Shown here piece by piece: positions 10,432 to 21,604 of a stretch of 64,000 bases of DNA. Source of the stretch: Silene conica (Eukaryota > Streptophyta > Magnoliopsida > Caryophyllales > Caryophyllaceae); contig CM055313.2 in the NCBI GenBank assembly GCA_029255685.2, forward strand, positions 39,822,079 through 39,886,078, given 5' to 3'. The translations under genes were made by a program, and so were the position numbers. Numbering within the stretch: position 1 is the stretch's first letter; each line of letters opens with the position of its first letter. The notes under the pieces are model-generated. The model made no database searches. It was not told the origin of the DNA and saw only the letters and a program-made list of their open reading frames with translations.

Positions 10432-11700
10432 TGTTAGTTATTTAGGTATAGTTTATACTCATCTTATGATATATGTAATTACAATTTAATTATTTTATAC
10501 CTAAATCTACATGCATGGAAAAAAAAATATGTAAAACTTTGTCTAAATAAAGTTAAAGATAAGAAAACCATACTTAGCTAATGGTTATTTTTTTTCTTTT
10601 TGGGCACCACAACAAGGACTCCTTCCTTATTGTAGTTCTTGTGCTTGTATTATAAGGATGATCCTCCACAAAGTTGTTATAGTAAACAACCTCCAAAGGT
10701 AGCACCCAAGACTAGCCAAAAAAACAACACTAGTATAATTAACTAGATAATACTAGTATTAATAATATATATTTGATATAATAAATAATATTATTACAAT
10801 AATATTACTAGTTTAAATATGTGTTTTATGTAATAAGGATGAAGAAAATAAGAAGATAAAATTGGTCTTTTGATGTTGATGAAACCATCCAACGTGGACT
10901 TAAAAGACCAACAATTTCTTCTAATTTTTCAACCTTATAATGTTATGGAATTTAGGGGTATTTATAGGCAAAATTGGAGGACAAATATTAGGCACAATTG
11001 ACCCTTAGGTGGACACTTGTTGTGTCTACAAAAATTGGTCCAACATGGCCTAATTTTGGTTAGTTCCGATTTTCGACATTTGCCCCCACAAATGCTTATA
11101 AGTCTTATATTTAATTATCTTACATAATTAAATATTAATTTAATTGATTTAACTTTTAATAATTCAATTAGAAACCTCATAATTACTCAACTATTAAGTG
11201 ATTATAAAACTATTTTATTTACATACATTGTGCAAATATTAAGTCCACTAGCTAATTTTACAACTCATTGTAAAACTCAATAGCTAATTGATTCCCCTTA
11301 ATATTTAATACACATATCAAATAAATTGTTAACTAATTAACAATTTATAAAAAAATTTATTATTTAATATCATATATTTAAATAATTAAAACTTATTTTA
11401 TTCCGAGTTCGTAACCCGTCATCAAATAATATACTATCTTGACTAATAAAGTCAATATTAGTAGAATAATTATTTCGTATAAATAATTAATCCTAATACA
11501 ATTTTGGGCCTCGTCCTATAGGTGTGACCTAAAGGGATCAGCTGATCACCGCCGTTTACACGACAGTAATGTCAAACTCTAGTCAGCCAATCATTACTGA
11601 TATACGATAACCAGCTGATAAATAAATAAATAAATTCCCAAACATTTCCTACAGGATTTATAAAGTAAATGCACATATTGTGGAGGACATTACTCCAACA
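10432..11700 (-). mobile_element. Solo Copia-type LTR, 1269 bp
   Basis: On the minus strand it starts TGTTGGAGTAATG and ends ACTAACA. It is flanked by a perfect 5-bp duplication ATACC (10427-10431 and 11701-11705). It is related to the Copia LTRs at 976-2023 and 36300-37432, sharing the block around 11515-11625 with inverted arms (here the CAGCTG variant). There is no internal region, so this is a recombination remnant. Confidence 0.92.
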
Positions 11701-11705
11701 ATACC

Positions 11706-12805
11706 GACTGCCAACAACAGCTCCGACCACCACACACCACCCCATCACCACCAGACAACCACCAGACAACCCCCAAACACCCTACTACTATTACCCATAA
11801 AGCTCGTACTCATAAACAACCCAAAACAGACGAATTCACGACCATAAACGTACATCTTCATAAAGCATGAAAACAAAGTATCTGAAGGAGTTTACTGTCG
11901 ACATTTAAGGCTTCTGCTATAAGCGTTTTCGTAGTATACTAGTTGTTTAAACACTAGATACATGTTATGTATACTACCAAGATTACCCACGACCTTAGCA
12001 TACAAAATCGAAGCATAAAATGAGCACGAAAAACTTCTTACGAAATACTACTGCGCAAGGGTGAAACAATGATGATGATGGTTGTTATTGCTGCGTTTTT
12101 TCTTCTTGTTCTCCTTTAAAACCACGCTGGTTAAGGTAGGTACGGTTGTGTAGGCAGAAGAGGTGGGTGGTGAATAGGGTTCATACGAGATATGGAGGCA
12201 GGTTAGGAGGTGGAGTTGATTAGGGTTTATGTGACGGTAATGTCAATATAGTGTAGTGTTTTGTGTCGATAGAATTTAAGGTGTGGGGATAGGGTTTACA
12301 TAGATGGGTTAAATCGATGGGTGGGATAGAATTAGGGTTTGATAACACGATTCTCAAAGACTTATACTCAATTCCCGACTCATAAATTAAAATCGACACG
12401 ACATACCAATAGTTATACTAATTAAATTACGTATTTAGTAGTAGTAAATATTAATTAAATAAATTATAAAATTACCAACACTTACATAAGAATATATAAA
12501 ATTAGGATTTAAATATAATTACGACTTAAATAATAAAACAAGTATAGATGAGGGATAAATGAAAAAAATAAGAAATATATTTAATTATAAATATATTATC
12601 AAAATCAAAGAAATACGAATGAAATGTCATTTTATGAAATAATCGTCAAATATAAGATGATTATGAAATACGAAATAATCGTAGAAATACGATTTATAAA
12701 ATAATAGCAGTTTACGTAAAATACTTTATAAACATTCTATTTGAAATGCTCGTATGAAACACGGTTTGACTGCCGTTGACCGAGGCTAAAATACGGGCTA
12801 TTACA
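11706..12805 (-). mobile_element. Probable Gypsy LTR segment 3, outer end
   Basis: The minus strand begins at 12805 with TGTAATAGCCCGTATTTTAG and then CGGTCAACGGCAGT. This matches the plus-strand LTR starting at 63701, and similarity continues for at least 150 bp (ATTTCTACGATTAT and TTTGATGATTATTTC type blocks). It therefore marks the 5' end of an LTR running leftward. It cuts an anthranilate synthase exon at 12806. Confidence 0.65.
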
Positions 12806-12947
12806 AACATTATCGTACAAGCCCAAGTGAACATCGGGAAGGCCTCTGTCATCTTGAGGTGCGCCTGAAGAGGGAAGTTTCTTTTTCTCCACATAACGAA
12901 CTGTATCATAAGAGAAGTAACCAACCCATCCACCTGACCAAGCCATA
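12806..12947 (-). pseudogene. Anthranilate synthase alpha-subunit exon fragment
   Basis: The minus strand encodes [19 protein letters not shown], then LP..AP.DDR.LPD and HLGLYDNV. This is a conserved stretch of plant anthranilate synthase component I, the plastid enzyme that makes anthranilate from chorismate in tryptophan synthesis. A CAG splice acceptor at 12936-12934 precedes the exon (phase within the GGW glycine codon), and upstream sequence looks like intron. The exon is broken at 12806 by the LTR, so the next residues of the enzyme are absent. No other exon of the gene was recognised nearby, so this is a captured or relic fragment rather than a working gene. Confidence 0.8.
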
Positions 12948-14306
12948 AAACAAACTCAGAACATAGCTCTCTGTTCAAACAGTCAGGACAACTATCACTG
13001 CTGCAGATGATACATAACCCATCCACTTGAACACAGGAAGGCTCTAAGAGAATACCAAATGGAATACAGCACTGCTAATAGTGATAGAACCATTATAATT
13101 CCATGCATAACTATTAGGACACATTGCAAAATAACCAATTCACTTCATTCATTAAAATGGCTAGCGCAATGTTCCGACAAAACGACTCGTTAAAACACAA
13201 TTAATGTCAACAAGACTTACGTTCAATGTATTATTTCCATGGGCACATGTAACAGATAACAACAGATTACCACTGACTAGGGCCACACCAAAGCACAAAA
13301 GATCATGCTATTCACGAATTAATTCACATATCTGACGACTATAAATGTCGTAGCAAACATTGATCATGAATTCCAGAGTTCTAAATTATTCTGTTGACTA
13401 AAATGATGGTCACCTGACCGAATTAAGCAGGTGAGCCAGGACAAGACAGACATGTTACTTGTGTAGTCATGTATGAAATGTGTATCATTTTCCATATGCC
13501 CCTCTATAAACGTAGAGATTGAAGCCTATAAGCGAGTTGCAAGCTATTGAATCACGACAAAGTTCAACAAATTTAATAGAGTTGTCATAAATGCAAGAGA
13601 TGTGATAATAACCAATAAGAGATTCTTTCATAAATAGGGCAGGCATACCAGTATGTCAGAACAAAGAATTGAATGATTCAATAGATTAATATAATACCAG
13701 AATCAGTGTAGTTCAGAATATCCTAAACGCAAAATAAACAGAACAGACACAAAAACATGAAAATCAGGCGCCATAAAAGACTGTACTAATCACATTTTAA
13801 GACATCGCAATTTGCAAAATAAAAAATATTCCTATGTTGGTACGAAATTTCACTTTGGCTGCGCGCCAAGTGCCCACACTAGTCACGACACTCCTTCCAT
13901 AATGACTTTTCATTTCATAAAAAAATATAATATATGTTCTTAAGACAGCCAGGTGTGTCTGACACTCTGGCACAGGCTCGCACCCAACACCAGGATCCAA
14001 GTCTGAGTAGCACACAATGATTGAATAGCTTAAACTCATTAATAGAGTACACCAGATTCATCCCTGAATTGGCTCAATAAAAACCGTTATAGACAAATAG
14101 ATACTCCTGAATCCTTACATAAACAAACTAACTAAACCCGAAAATCGCGGCCATGCAACTAAGTTGAACCTTCAGAAGCAGTTATCAGCATTTTATGGAA
14201 AATGATTCCCTGATACGTTATTCTAGTGGGTGAGGAATAAAGTTAGATAAGAGAATCAGTCTTAGCTAATTTACACACATTGATGGACTTTGAAGCAAAT
14301 ATATAC
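12948..14306 (-). other. Intron-like and unassigned DNA between captured exons
   Basis: About 1.36 kb without recognisable coding sequence. It may hold intron sequence of the anthranilate synthase fragment (right next to it) and of the GH3 fragment. Small frames at 13797-14039 show no family resemblance. Confidence 0.4.
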
Positions 14307-14550
14307 CTTAAAGTTAAGGGTTCCCTTGAGATATCCACTGATCATTTCACGATTGGCATGCATCTTAACACCGTTCCAGCTGGAGTAGGAAATCATGACA
14401 GTAGACACGCCTTTACTGATAGAATCATAATATGCAGGCATGTGAATGCTAAGAAACTCATGCGAATCAATTACCGTGTTAGCCTCATTGACTCCTCTCG
14501 TTGTCCCACCATCTCCGACAAAATGCTTTGCACAAGCAGCAACCTTGTCC
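14307..14550 (-). pseudogene. GH3 beta-glucosidase / beta-glucan exohydrolase exon
   Basis: The minus strand encodes [20 protein letters not shown], then [15 protein letters not shown] and [13 protein letters not shown], a hallmark stretch of plant glycoside hydrolase family 3 beta-D-glucan exohydrolases. The KHFVGDGG region lines the substrate pocket; the nucleophile region normally lies in the next exon (VISDWQG), which I do not see. The exon has a CAG acceptor at 14553-14551 and a GTATAT donor at 14306-14301. The family protein is about 600 residues and this is about 80, so it is a fragment. Together with the unrelated anthranilate synthase exon 1.4 kb away and a CACTA terminus 3 kb away, it suggests gene-fragment capture. 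Confidence 0.85.
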
Positions 14551-17445
14551 CTGGCAGCAAACCAGCAACAATCATTTATCAAATAACACCTTCTTATTTT
14601 TATATAAATCATTCTCAGTATCTATCAATGATTCAATGTATAAGTAGAATTACAAAAGTGTATTCTTATAACAGTGTTTTGTCACTATGAATTCAATGAT
14701 AAGTTTCATATTCTACTTCAAAGTAAAGTTTGTAAGTCAAACCACTACCTTCACATGCAACAAAGAAAGACAAAGGGAGTACTCTAAGGAAACAACGCGG
14801 CAACAATATGAAATCGATTCAATGCTTCAAGCCTTCAGACTCTATATTACGTGGCGTACCCATATCAACACTCTACAAATGGACATGTGTATTGACACTC
14901 TGACACTTCAACTTAAGCCATGTGTCAGTGTGATTGAATGATTGATCCTTAAAGGCTAACAGCATAATTCATAGCATGACACTATGAAGAATAACAACTG
15001 ATTTTTTGTTATCTATATCTAGTTTCACGTCATGGAGGCCGCAGGACATCAAACAATCATTAAAGAAATGCAAGGTAAGCACAATATAGCCTCAACTTGT
15101 CAGTACATCTTACAAATCTGCCTCACTAGACAACCATCGTCTACGACGTCTAGAACTCTAGATAGGCATTAGTAAGATCACTAACTGTATTTAAAGCACT
15201 TAACGGCTAACCATCACCACAAAGCACTTTCCAACCAGAAACCAAAACTAGCAAGGTCAGCAGCTTTCACCCGTCCATCTGCAATGACCTATTTTTAACA
15301 ATTCATAATCAGACTTATATTTTATTTTTAATCAGTCCAGTAGTAAAACTCATTTCCTTTTAAATATTTAGAAATTTAGTATCTGTAAGATCCCAATATT
15401 AATAAGATAACTAGTAATTTCACCATAGCATAATGAGAGAACCTGAGAATTTATATTTCTGAGTAGCTGGAGCTGAGACATTTCTGCATCAAAAGTATTG
15501 ACCATTTCCAACACTACCTCTGGTGTACTAACAAACCGCACAAACCTGACATTGTAGGCTATAAATTATGATAAACACTTGTCAGTGGCCTTACAAAAAA
15601 CAGTAATACAATTTACACAAATTATAAAGTAGGATTCAACAGCCAAAGAGCATAACCTCTCAAGAGTACCCTTCGTACACCATGTTTCTGTATCATTAAA
15701 TCTCTCGACACCAAGCATAATTAATCCTTTTCCTAAGGTAGCCAAAGCCTAATGAAGGTCTCTCACTCAAAAGAAAACAAATGAAGTAACTCTTGTACCT
15801 TTCTTAAAGTGCCAGGCTGATTGTGATCAGTGCATCATGCATGCTAAATTTCATTCAAATAAAAAACAAAACTTGGAAACAAACGACGTAGTTCTACATC
15901 AAGTACTGTCTAAGATTTCATTCGAAACAAGGATTGACAATGCAACAAGAATGAGATGAAAGAAAGAGAACTCACTTTTGAACAGTTGGACCAAGTTTGT
16001 AAAACAGAATGAGTTGATTCAAGACCTTAAAAAGAACATGATTCCACATTGGAACGGAAGGTTGGTCGTCCGCAACCACTGGAGAGCTCCAAGAACCATC
16101 CTGAACATCATCGATCATAGCTCAAAAGTCAGTTGCGTAATTGAATCATTACCAAATTATCACCACTTTTATGTACATATAAACTTTGGATAATTAGTTT
16201 TTGAGAAACTACATAAAACAATCATTCTACCTTATATCTTTGCAACCAAATCTTTACATCCGGCGGTGCTCCTTCTACTGTTCCCGCGAAATAAGCAATT
16301 AGAAAATGGCTCTTCTCTACCTACAAAACTGATCATTTATCAAGAAACTACGCAAAAATGACAATTTTAAATCATAATAAATTAATAATCACCTCAACAA
16401 TGGTAGAAGCATGGCAGTTATTGAAGGGTCGGTTATGTACAGGAAATGTGAACTCTTCCTTCGCACCAATGAATATTGTATTGTTTCCCAGCACATCGGA
16501 TCAGTTCACTCTGCGATTAGTGCAGTAATTAGTGGAATTGTCAGGACTAATCATAGGGAGATAGTTAGGTTAATTACTCAAATACTCACACTATAATTTA
16601 AAGTATCTGACACAAGTGCAATAGTGCATATCCAATTGTCAGGACTCGCTATTGGTAGTGCAAATTTACGGAATCATAGTGTAATCCATAAATTAATAAG
16701 CAATCAAGTTAAGATGAATAAATAACAGACAAATCAACATTGGTCATTTTTACAATCCAAAATCCAAAACTATTTGCTTATTTACCTGATTTAAAATCCA
16801 TTTGAAGCCAACAGCGGCTGAGCATTCGTTCTTTGACGCGCTAGTGAACCAATCCAGATTGTAAGCACAAGTCCTAGCAGAACAAGGATTCCACAGACTG
16901 TACATGTACCCATGTCAAATAACAATAAAAATCACAATTGATACCTGTACATGTACGCAAAAATCAAAAATAAGGCACAGTTCCAGACATCACACTAACC
17001 AAGCCAAACCCTAATTACCTAAAGCTCATATCTTAGAAATGAAAAAGGAGAAACGTTTGATCATCACATAAGATGACAAGATGCATAGAGATTCAATCGC
17101 GACAACTAAACACGCAAACAATCATTAAAACCCCGAAATTCATCGAACTCCAATTAATCGAAATACTTAACCCTAAAAATCAATTCACATACCTAATTTA
17201 GAATAATAGGAATAGAGGAGATGATTAGGTGGCGAGTTCCGTCCATTTCCGTCGATTTCCAGTGGCGGTGAGCGGTGGTTGGCAGATTTGCGGTGGTTGA
17301 GAGAAATATAGGCGGTGGTTCCGTCAAACTTGCTTTTGCTTTATTGTTTTATGGTTGAGAGAAATATAGAATAATGAAAACACGGAATATAATGTGCAGC
17401 ATATACTGTTTCATTTAATTTGTTTTTATTTTTAATACACACTCA
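14551..17445 (-). other. Exon-like islands of unidentified gene(s)
   Basis: Mostly intron-like AT-rich DNA with several minus-strand islands bounded by plausible splice sites. At about 16790-16905 an open frame contains NLDWFTSASKNECS and ends KWILNQ before a CAG/GTAAAT donor. At about 16262-16325 a frame reads [20 protein letters not shown]. At about 15978-16125 a frame contains DDVQDGSWSSPVV and ends in a GTGAGT donor. At about 15430-15530 a frame contains [21 protein letters not shown] do not recognise the proteins. They could be further captured exons or one decayed gene. Confidence 0.35.
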
Positions 17446-17592
17446 TTTGCGGCGCTATTTCAAAAAACGCCTCAAATGACCTATTTGCTGTGTTTTTTAA
17501 CAAAACGCCTAAAATGACACATAAATTATTTGCTGCTATTGGGCTAAAACGCCTCAAATAGATAGCCGCAAATGGTTGTTTTTCTACTAGTG
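17446..17592 (-). mobile_element. CACTA transposon terminus with subterminal repeats
   Basis: The minus strand starts CACTAGTAGAAAAACAACC at 17592, the signature terminal inverted repeat of plant CACTA (En/Spm) transposons. The next 140 bp contain repeated AAACGCC(T/C)(C/A)AAATG-like and TTTGC(G/T)GC motifs, as expected of subterminal transposase-binding repeats. It interrupts an LTR (17593-18089) at a point equivalent to about 9560 of the solo LTR. The other CACTA end is not visible and was probably removed or displaced by the LTR ending at 12805. Confidence 0.75.
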
Positions 17593-18089
17593 TTGCATAG
17601 TAATTGCATGATGTTATGAGATTCAGATATTGAGATTTATATGCTTCACATGTTTATATATGTTGGAGTATATTGTATGTTTAAGTGTTACGTGTCGTTA
17701 CAAAAGGTGGCTAAGAGAACTCTAGTCACTCCCCACTGATTGTGGCGTACATGTTTACATGTATGTAGGTATATGACAGGTGGTTGGCAGAGGGTTACAT
17801 GGAGCTAGCGAGCAGTGATCCTATTCATCGATTTTGACTTACACATATGCGTTAGCTAGACTCTAGACTTTTGATTTGGTTGTGAGTGCCCGTAGGGATG
17901 TGCCATCCTAGGCTGTTGTATATATTTACTTTCAGTGCTTAGACAGTTATACTTATCTATTTCTGTTATATCAGTTGTTTCAGTTTCAGTTTTAATTCAC
18001 CTCGTTTTTATGCATGTTAAAGTTTAAATTCCACTTAGATTTTGGCATGTTTTGTATGTTTTATTTCCGCAGCGACGAGGGGTTGTACA
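17593..18089 (+). mobile_element. LTR 3' fragment, LARD/Gypsy family
   Basis: Matches the last 470 bp of the solo LTR (about 9557-10019), including the CACTCCCCACTGATTGTGGC block and the GAGGGGTTGTACA end. Its left part is missing beyond the CACTA end. No primer-binding site follows. Confidence 0.8.
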
Positions 18090-18839
18090 GTTAAGGCACT
18101 TTCTCTCAAGGTTCTTAACTTTGCACGTGCGGTGGAAGCTCAAGCTTGAAACATTGGAAGTTGTTTGGACCGATTTTCAACCTTGGAGTATCGCACTAGG
18201 CCCGAATTGTTAACCCGCACATTACCGGACATCCGAAATGAGCTTTGGTATCGCCTCTGTTTTTCGTCTCGTTTTGCGTGATGGTTCTGTTTTGGTGCAG
18301 TTGCAGGGAATCGTTTTGGGATGGCTTCTTGATGGGTATCCGACTATCCTACCCACTTGCCTATCACACTTTCCTTTTTTTTCCTAATTCCAAACTAAGT
18401 CCTTCTCTTTTGTTTAGCCGTGAATTGTGGCCCAAATTGCAATTCTTTACTTTCATTCGGCCCAATGGCTTTCTTACCTACCTTGTTTATTTCATATTCG
18501 GCCCATAAGGCTTTAAACTCTTGGTTGTGTGTCGTCTTAAACATTCGTTTCTTGTTTGTGTATAATATTTGTCGTGTTTGTGTGTTTTGTTCAAATTGCA
18601 TGCTTAGTTTGTGTTTCGTAATGTATTATTCTAGTCGTTTTATGTCTTTATTTCTGTCTTTTCAATGATGTCAAGAGGTGGAAGACAATGTGACCTAGAT
18701 ACGAATTTGCCTAAGCTTGCTCCTTGTCGTAAGACGTTGTCTCTCATAGTTCTTAGGTATTTGGTTTAACATAAAAAATAGAAACTCTAAGTTGATCTAT
18801 ATTATGAATGAACAATATTATGTTGAGGGGAAACATCAC
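18090..18839 (+). other. Unassigned element remnant
   Basis: Noncoding, T-rich 18.3-18.66 kb. A short frame opens at about 18669 (MSRGGRQ) and stops quickly. It could be the leader of a Gypsy element whose 5' LTR is the fragment to the left, but no primer site supports this. Confidence 0.35.
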
Positions 18840-18889
18840 ACTTAAACACGATTCGTGACAAGACTTGCCATCATTAAGAAGGGAGAATT
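18840..18889 (+). other. Copia 3' end and polypurine tract
   Basis: ACTTGCCATCATTAAGAAGG followed by GAGAATT resembles the 3' end of SIRE/Maximus-type Copia elements, where a purine tract immediately precedes the 3' LTR. The LTR starts at 18890. Confidence 0.65.
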
Positions 18890-19970
18890 TGTTGTGTAAT
18901 ATATTATTATATGTTTAATATATGTTTTATGTTTTAATAATGACAAGTCTAGTGAATATGTTTTATACACTTGTGCGCATAATCGTGTGTTAAAGTGTAC
19001 ATTTATTTTTAGACCAACGATCTCGTTTTAGTCAAGTTTAGATTTAATCAAAGATTGAAGAAAAATCAAGCTCTTCTCAAGTCTTTTTGAAGATTTGTTC
19101 GAATAGAAGTCAAATTACGGAATCATATAGTTGGAACATTATTAACTAAGTATTATAATGTATTGTTATAATCTTGGTTATTAATATGTTCAAAGTTATA
19201 GCTTGTATCTATAACTCCATGAAGCAACAAAAAATGCACGAAACAACAAATGCGTAAAATAGTATTTGTGTTTATAAGTGTAATGGTTGTTATATTGTCA
19301 AATAACAAATTAAGTAATCTTAAAAAGGTTTTATAGAATAAAAATGTTCTACGGTTAAAAAGGATTAAAGTAATTATCTTATGAGTTAATTATTTATCCT
19401 AATATACTAAAGAATTTTATTCGAACCGTAATTGTCAATATCCAAAGTCCTAGGGAAACGTGTAAACCGCTTCATTTGTTTAAGTGACACGTTTTTCATA
19501 TTATCTTTTGGTCTATTTAAATAAATATTATGTGTTTATTTAATTGACCTTAAGTTAACTAGGTTTTGGGAAAAGATATAATTTATTATATCTTGACAAG
19601 AATTAGGAGTTCGATTTTAAGTAGGATATTATAATTTATAGTATAAGCTATTTCTTAAATTAAATAGGTTTGGGAAATTTGATCTTATATCTTAATTATA
19701 TTAATATCTTATATAAACATTTTATAGTTCAAATAAGAGTAGTTTTAGAATATTAGCTAGAACAAGAATTCTAGTTAAAGTAATATTCCTAAAACATCTA
19801 GGGTTTGGAATAAAACCTAGATCTAATTTGTTATATATAAGGCCATTCATAACACTTTAAACAACTAAAGAAAAATATACAAAAACACGCATACTAAGAA
19901 ACAAACGCCTACCTCACGTGCATCTCGATATTCGTGCTCAACTTTGTCATATTCCGTCACAAAGACTACA
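18890..19970 (+). mobile_element. Copia (SIRE-like) 3' LTR, left part
   Basis: Starts TGTTGTGTAATAT right after the purine tract. The LTR is interrupted at 19970 by the LARD insertion and resumes at 29235; the duplicated CTACA (19966-19970 and 29230-29234) marks the insertion point. Noncoding. Confidence 0.7.
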
Positions 19971-20919
19971 TGTAACAGCCCGCTTTTTCGTAAATTTATA
20001 TTTTAATGGTTTTAATTATTTTTACGGGATAAAATAATATTTTAATTTTTAATGTTAATTTATTTTAAAGTAAATCATAGGATCCGTCTTAAGAACCTTA
20101 AGTCCTTAAAGCGAATGCAAACTTGACAAGGTTAAGTTCCCAACTTAAATATCCGTTCAAATATCCTAACCCGTTTTAATTGAGACGGAAAGGACGACTC
20201 ATATACTCTACTTAAACCTTATGTCGACATTCTTCTTCCTCAAGAAACTCATTTCACTATAAACACAACTCTCTCAAACCTCCATTTTTATTTCTCCTTC
20301 TTTTGAGCTTTTCTCCATCATCCGTCGACCGATTCGAGGTAATGTTAACATTTTCGGAATCCTCGCGAGATTTGCAATCTTTCTATCTCTTTCAATTTCA
20401 ATTTTATCAACTTCGAAAAATTGGCTGTTTTACCCAAATTTCGTCTCAAGCTCTTAATTCGCCTTTTTGTTGTTGTAGGAGTTCGATTAGAGGACCCGGA
20501 GGTTGATACTTGCGTTATTGAAGAAAATTTAGGAGCTTAAACGCTTTTGAGGTGACGATAATGAGAAACTCGGCCTATTTGTGAATATTAGCACTTTTGT
20601 TGTGTTTCTTATGTTGATTCTGATTTTGTTAAAGTATGTTGTTTAATGGACTCAGTATCATGTTTAGGATGTTGAATATGTAAAGAATTCATGCCTAAAG
20701 ATGTTGTTAGGTGTTCATATGTGATTTTCAGTTTTTCCTTAAGTTCAGACGGATACATTGGATTTATCATTGAGGATTGTTATGGGATTGTATGCTGATA
20801 AGATAGTGATATTAGATGTGTATGATATTGGGCAAATCCTGCTTGTTGTGATTTCTGAAGTTTACATGTCGAATTATGAAGTTTTGTGATGTTGCGAAAA
20901 ATGCGTTTTCGGTATCAGG

Positions 20920-21316
20920 CTCTCTGAGCCGGTCGACCGACCGGCCGCCGGTCGACCGGCCGGGAGAGCAAATAGGGTATTTTCGAGATTTTTGGGAATT
21001 TGGCTTAGGACTGCCAGCCGGCCGACCGGCTGCCTGCCGACCGGCTGGTGGTCATTTGTGTAGTTCATGTTTTGCGAAAAACCTTAATAGCATGGGAGCC
21101 CAGCCGGCAGACCGGCCGCCTGCCAGCCGGCTGGGAGTGCATATGGGGATGGATACGATTTTAGTAAAGGCTAGGGAATGGGGTTCCCAGCCGGCCGACC
21201 GGCTGCCTGCCGACCGGCTGGGAGTCCTTCTTGGTGTTTTCTCGGTTTTTGAAAAGAGATGTAGGCTGAGGGGTTGCCAGCCGGCCGACCGGCTGCCTGC
21301 CGACCGGCTGGGGATC
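20920..21316 (+). repeat. Five GC-rich hairpin units in the LARD 5' LTR
   Basis: Units at about 20924-20964, 21010-21054, 21101-21145, 21185-21223 and 21278-21312. Most have the plan CCAGCCGGCCGACCGGCTG, a short spacer, then CCGACCGGCTGG, so the ends pair over 7-10 bp with alternative pairings inside. Spacing is about 85-95 bp. An identical set lies at 27181-27577. Confidence 0.88.
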
Positions 21317-21422
21317 CCTGTATGTCATTTGGAGTTTTTCGTAGATTGATCGTAACTTTTAAACGGTTTGTCGGTTCGACTTGAAACTTGTTTTGTGTAC
21401 CCGTGGCATATATTTGAGGTCC

Positions 21423-21537
21423 CCGGAGGATGGGCAACATTATATTGGGTTCGGGAATATAGTGAGGATAGAGACCCCCCGGTCGGGCAACCGAAAGGGA
21501 AACCGGCTCTCCCTCATCCTAGTTCTCGAGGTCAATT
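21423..21537 (+). repeat. GACCCCCCGG structured block, copy 1 (LARD 5' LTR)
   Basis: The core at 21473-21512 contains CGGTCGGGCAACCG and ends AAACCGGCTCTCC. The surrounding arms CGGGAA...GTGAGG and CCTCA...TTCTCG pair. Relative to the solo LTR (TTCCCG), the change keeps pairing as G:U. Confidence 0.75.
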
Positions 21538-21604
21538 AAGTGTTGATTAGAAGTTAAAGGTAGAACTATAGAGTAGTTCATAGATTTGAATGATATTGTT
21601 TTGT

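Noticed and set aside
12806..17592. Helitron as the vehicle for the captured exons
   Set aside because: No TC start or CTRR end with hairpin was seen, while a CACTA terminus with subterminal repeats is present.
20876..21349. A 157-residue frame rich in PADRLPADRLG repeats, present in both LARD LTRs
   Set aside because: It comes from the GC-rich hairpins. The opposite strand is also open (PAGRQAAGRPAG), there are no domain features, and it lies in an LTR.
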